Shown: positions 46,314 to 48,953 of the stretch, one piece after another
Layout: the number at the start of each line of letters is the position of its first letter
How positions within the stretch are numbered: position 1 is the first letter of the stretch
Program-made: the position numbers and the translations under genes
Notes under the pieces: model-generated
Seen by the model: the letters and a program-made list of their open reading frames with translations, nothing else
Told to the model about the DNA's origin: nothing
Databases searched by the model: none
Assembly: GCA_020061465.1 (NCBI GenBank)
Contig: JAGUYG010000029.1
Location: 1-48,953, forward strand
Direction of reading: 5' to 3'
Length of the DNA: 48,953 nt
Source of the DNA: Ignavibacteriales bacterium
GTDB lineage: Bacteria; Bacteroidota; Ignavibacteria; Ignavibacteriales; Ignavibacteriaceae

Positions 46314-47549
46314 TCAAACAGAGTAATCGGTAATAAAATTCGAAACGACATCATCAATATTTTTAGTTGAATCAAAGAAAGAAACTAATTTCTGAATTAC
46401 TTCATCAACTACTGCATCGGGACATGAAGCCCCGCTGGTAAGGGCTATCTTTACCGGACGTTTTTTAGGAAGATAATCCTTTGTAATCTTTTCTGACTTA
46501 GAATGAATATCGAAATGACTGATTGATTGGTTCGATATTATTTTCTCTGACGATGAAATAAAATATGTTGTGAATTTTTCTTCGCACAGTTCAACTAAAT
46601 GTGAAGTGTTGGAACTATTGTACCCTCCTACAACGATTGCAAAATCAGCATCATAATTTCGCAGAGCAAGTGCCGCATCTTGATTATCGTTTGTTGCATA
46701 ACAAAGTGTATCCCGAGTATCGGCAAAATAATTCTTCAAATTCTCCTCGCCGTATTTTTGAATCATTATATTTTTTAGGTAATCTGCAATTGCCTGTGTT
46801 TCAGAGGCAAGCATAGTTGTTTGATTAACTACACCTACTCTGGTAAGATGTTTTCCAACTTCAAATCCGGGTGTATGTTTCCCTCTAAAAAAGGAATAAA
46901 ATTCATCTTTGCTTCGTTCACCTAAAATCACTGAACCTAAAAACTTTGTTTCTTCAATATCTCGCACAATCAAAGCGTTTGCATCCGAAGCACCGTGTGA
47001 AAAGGTTGCTCTCGTTTCTTCATGATAATGCTTGCCATGAATTATTACCGTGTAATCTTGTGTGCCAAGCTGCTTTGATCTGTTCCAAACTTTTTCTACA
47101 AAGGGACAGGTTGTGTTGTATCTATAAGCGTTGATGCCAAGACTTTTTAATTCCGTTTCTATTTCAAGCGTAGTTCCGAATGCAGGTATTATTACAATAT
47201 CATTTGGAGTTAATTTATTCCAATCGAAAAGTTTATTGCCGGAAGTGTCCATCAAAAAGCTTATGCCTCTATCGGACAAGTCGGAGTTAACTCCCGGATT
47301 GTGAATCATTTCACTAAGAAGGAAAATTCTTTTGCCGGGATTTTTTTCAATCGTTTTGTATGCTATTTCGATTGCATTTTCAACACCATAGCAGAACCCA
47401 AAATGACGTGCTATTAAAAAGCGGATAGGTCCAAAGTCTAATGCTGAAGGAGAATAGTCTTTCTTTTGTCGGTCACCTGATTCTCGAACTTCTTTGATTT
47501 TACCTATTATGCTGCTGCGATAAAAAAGCGGAATATCAAATTTCTTCAT
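46314..47549 (-). CDS. ispH: 4-hydroxy-3-methylbut-2-enyl diphosphate reductase IspH
   Basis: A 411-residue iron-sulfur enzyme that makes IPP and DMAPP in the last step of the MEP pathway. The three cluster cysteines are Cys53 (FGFCYGVENA), Cys148 (YNTTCPFVEKVW) and Cys283 (RDTLCYATNDNQDAAL). HGKHYHEETRATFSHG and VVGGYNSSNTSHLVEL are substrate-site marks. It is about 100 residues longer than E. coli IspH, like the cyanobacterial/plant-type long form, with an extra N-terminal 40 residues and inner inserts. No isoprenoid partner gene is adjacent. Confidence 0.96.
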   Translation of the reverse strand: MKKFDIPLFYRSSIIGKIKEVRESGDRQKKDYSPSALDFGPIRFLIARHFGFCYGVENAIEIAYKTIEKNPGKRIFLLSEMIHNPGVNSDLSDRGISFLMDTSGNKLFDWNKLTPNDIVIIPAFGTTLEIETELKSLGINAYRYNTTCPFVEKVWNRSKQLGTQDYTVIIHGKHYHEETRATFSHGASDANALIVRDIEETKFLGSVILGERSKDEFYSFFRGKHTPGFEVGKHLTRVGVVNQTTMLASETQAIADYLKNIMIQKYGEENLKNYFADTRDTLCYATNDNQDAALALRNYDADFAIVVGGYNSSNTSHLVELCEEKFTTYFISSSEKIISNQSISHFDIHSKSEKITKDYLPKKRPVKIALTSGASCPDAVVDEVIQKLVSFFDSTKNIDDVVSNFITDYSV

Positions 47550-47685
47550 AAATAAGATTTTTATTTCGTAGTAATTAGCTGTAGTTATTCAGAGGTTTAA
47601 ACTTACAATTCAAAACTTCGCTCTTCAAGGCTCAATCTGTTCACTTAAATTATAAGAAAGTTACATCCATGGCTGCTGTGCATTT

Positions 47686-48756
47686 TTATTGTTTTTGTTG
47701 AATGATACGAGTTATGATTTCTTCGGCAATTAGCAAAGTATCGCCCTCATTTCTGTTACTGAGAAAAATAACCGACAACTTTTCCGATGGAATTCTATAA
47801 ATAATAGTTCTCCCGCCTATGGTGCTGCCTGTATGGTAAACTACTTCCCTTTCGAGAAATTTTTTCAATCTCCAGCCGTAACCGTAATCAATTAATTCGC
47901 CGGAACTAAGCTGCTTCCTTGTGAATGCTTTATTAAGCAAATCTAACGGGAGAATCTTATCGGTATACAATGCCTGATCCCACTTGAACATGTCTTCCAC
48001 GGATGAATAAATTCCGCCGTCTCCCAAAACGGCACTGGTTAAACTTTGATCAGTTTTTACGAAACCGCTGTCTGTACGGCTGCTGCCGTATGCTCTGTTT
48101 TCAACTATTGTACTACCTTCTGTGTGAGCTACTGTGCGGTTCATTCCAAACGGATTGAAAATAATCTGATTTAAATAATCGTTAAATGAAAGACCCGAGA
48201 TTTTTTCAATAATCATCTTCAGTAAAGCGTAAGCAGTATTGCTATATCTATATTGGCTGCCCGGCTCGAAGTAAGTAGAATCTTGTGTCATCATCATACT
48301 CAGCACATCATTATCGTAAACTTGTATTGTTGCAGTATCGGGAATTAAATCTTCATAGTCGATTAATCCGGAGGTATGTGTAAGCAAATGTTCTATAGTT
48401 ATATTTTTTCCATAATCCGGGAACTCCGGATATAAATCATTAAGAGTATAATTGAAAGAAAGTTTATTTTCATTTATAAGATTTAGGATGCAAGCCGCAG
48501 TAAATTGCTTTGTAACGGATGCCAATCTGAAATTAGTTTCGGTTGTTACCGGCATATCTGTTTCGATATCAGCCAACCCATAAGCTTTTTTAAATAACAC
48601 ATCTCCATTTTTAATTACCATTACCGAGGCGCCGGGTTTGCTTCCGTCATAATCTGTAAGCAAAGAATCGATGAATGTAAATTTATCATCTACATTTTGG
48701 GTGAATGCAATGTTTGTCATAAATAAAATTCCGGAAATTAAAAGTATGTAATTCAT
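47686..48756 (-). CDS. Serine hydrolase, class C beta-lactamase/DD-peptidase-like
   Basis: A 356-residue exported protein with a signal peptide (about 1-19, MNYILLISGILFMTNIAFTQ). The penicillin-recognising motifs are S80-V-T-K83 (nucleophile and base), Y171-S-N173, and H308-T-G310. ITIEHLLTHTSGLIDYE and GDGGIYSSVEDMFKWD are typical of the AmpC/EstB/ClbP-like beta-lactamase-related family. It could be a peptidase, esterase or D-amino-acid hydrolase in the periplasm; a true beta-lactamase is less likely. Single gene. Confidence 0.92.
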   Translation of the reverse strand: MNYILLISGILFMTNIAFTQNVDDKFTFIDSLLTDYDGSKPGASVMVIKNGDVLFKKAYGLADIETDMPVTTETNFRLASVTKQFTAACILNLINENKLSFNYTLNDLYPEFPDYGKNITIEHLLTHTSGLIDYEDLIPDTATIQVYDNDVLSMMMTQDSTYFEPGSQYRYSNTAYALLKMIIEKISGLSFNDYLNQIIFNPFGMNRTVAHTEGSTIVENRAYGSSRTDSGFVKTDQSLTSAVLGDGGIYSSVEDMFKWDQALYTDKILPLDLLNKAFTRKQLSSGELIDYGYGWRLKKFLEREVVYHTGSTIGGRTIIYRIPSEKLSVIFLSNRNEGDTLLIAEEIITRIIQQKQ

Positions 48757-48953
48757 TGTTTAACCAAATGTTTGTTTTTATCAAGTGATAATATCTTGAA
48801 CTTATTTTAGTTTTTCAATTCGAACCAGTACTGTCCAAATTAATTTTGTTAAAGAAATTTTATTGTGAATAATTAAAATATTACATTGTTTTTACACTAC
48901 AATGGAACTCATCCCTCAAATGAGTCCTTTGGACAACCCTTCTCTTATCCAAA
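48757..48953. repeat. End of window with partial palindromic repeat
   Basis: About 200 non-coding bases upstream of the serine hydrolase gene. ACTCAT (48907-48912) and ATGAGT (48920-48925) form a small hairpin; then TCCTTTGGA and an AT-rich end. The series ATCCC..AAA..CCTTTGG resembles 96-116 at the other end of the window. The element probably continues beyond the last base. Confidence 0.4.

Overview
The window looks like low-GC chromosomal DNA from the Bacteroidota/Chlorobi side of bacteria, most likely an Ignavibacteria-type organism. Supporting signs are a type IX secretion (T9SS) C-terminal sorting domain with a YPNPFNP motif, two dicluster ferredoxins of the type common in Bacteroidota and Chlorobi, a DUF4837 lipoprotein, a long SecA, and several TPR proteins and lipoproteins. 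The assignment is inferred from gene content; no rRNA, tRNA or CRISPR array was found. Ribosome binding sites are mixed: lemA, the second ferredoxin, the acyl-CoA dehydrogenase and ahcY have good purine-rich sites, while many other genes have none.

Layout. 0-3.2 kb is accessory in feel: two tandem ferredoxins (-), a toxin-antitoxin pair whose toxin is broken, and a two-gene unit of a small DUF5678-like protein and a retropepsin-like protease ending in a SEC-C zinc motif. 3.3-8.1 kb (-) holds a lemA/TPM pair, a three-gene cassette (secreted YidD-like protein plus two TPR membrane proteins that share a PG(A/S)G(K/Q)xYT motif) and an acyl-CoA dehydrogenase. 8.4-10.5 kb (+) has rlmN and a SpoU-family RNA methyltransferase separated by palindromic repeats. 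10.5-17.7 kb (-) has an AlbA_2 protein, a monofunctional GT51 transglycosylase, a large TPR lipoprotein (possible SprE/PorW relative), P-II and secA. 18-22.8 kb (+) is glnE overlapping a DUF2723 membrane protein.

22.8-30.9 kb (-) is one long compact cluster, greA-ribD-ribE-tilS-hpt-ftsH-(lipid/polyprenol kinase)-DUF4837, with overlaps or tiny gaps except before ribE. Its head carries a promoter followed at once by a terminator-like hairpin in the greA leader. 31.5-36.9 kb (+) holds a PAP2 phosphatase, a DUF3298-like protein, a GNAT acetyltransferase, fabF and a SulP transporter. A lipocalin (-), a T9SS-exported CotH-family protein (+) and a TIGR01777 oxidoreductase (+) follow. 41-45 kb (-) has a small DUF5647-like protein, the SAM-cycle pair metK-ahcY and a sugar-phosphate nucleotidyltransferase. 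The end has an Ord-like dehydrogenase (+), ispH (-) and a class C beta-lactamase-like serine hydrolase (-).

Most genes are housekeeping. The parts worth attention are the greA leader, the YidD/TPR cassette, the DUF5678/retropepsin-SEC-C pair, the decayed toxin, and several unrelated-looking intergenic palindromic elements, two of which share a GGATCC-centred core. Function statements rest on motifs read by eye and family knowledge; no database search was run.
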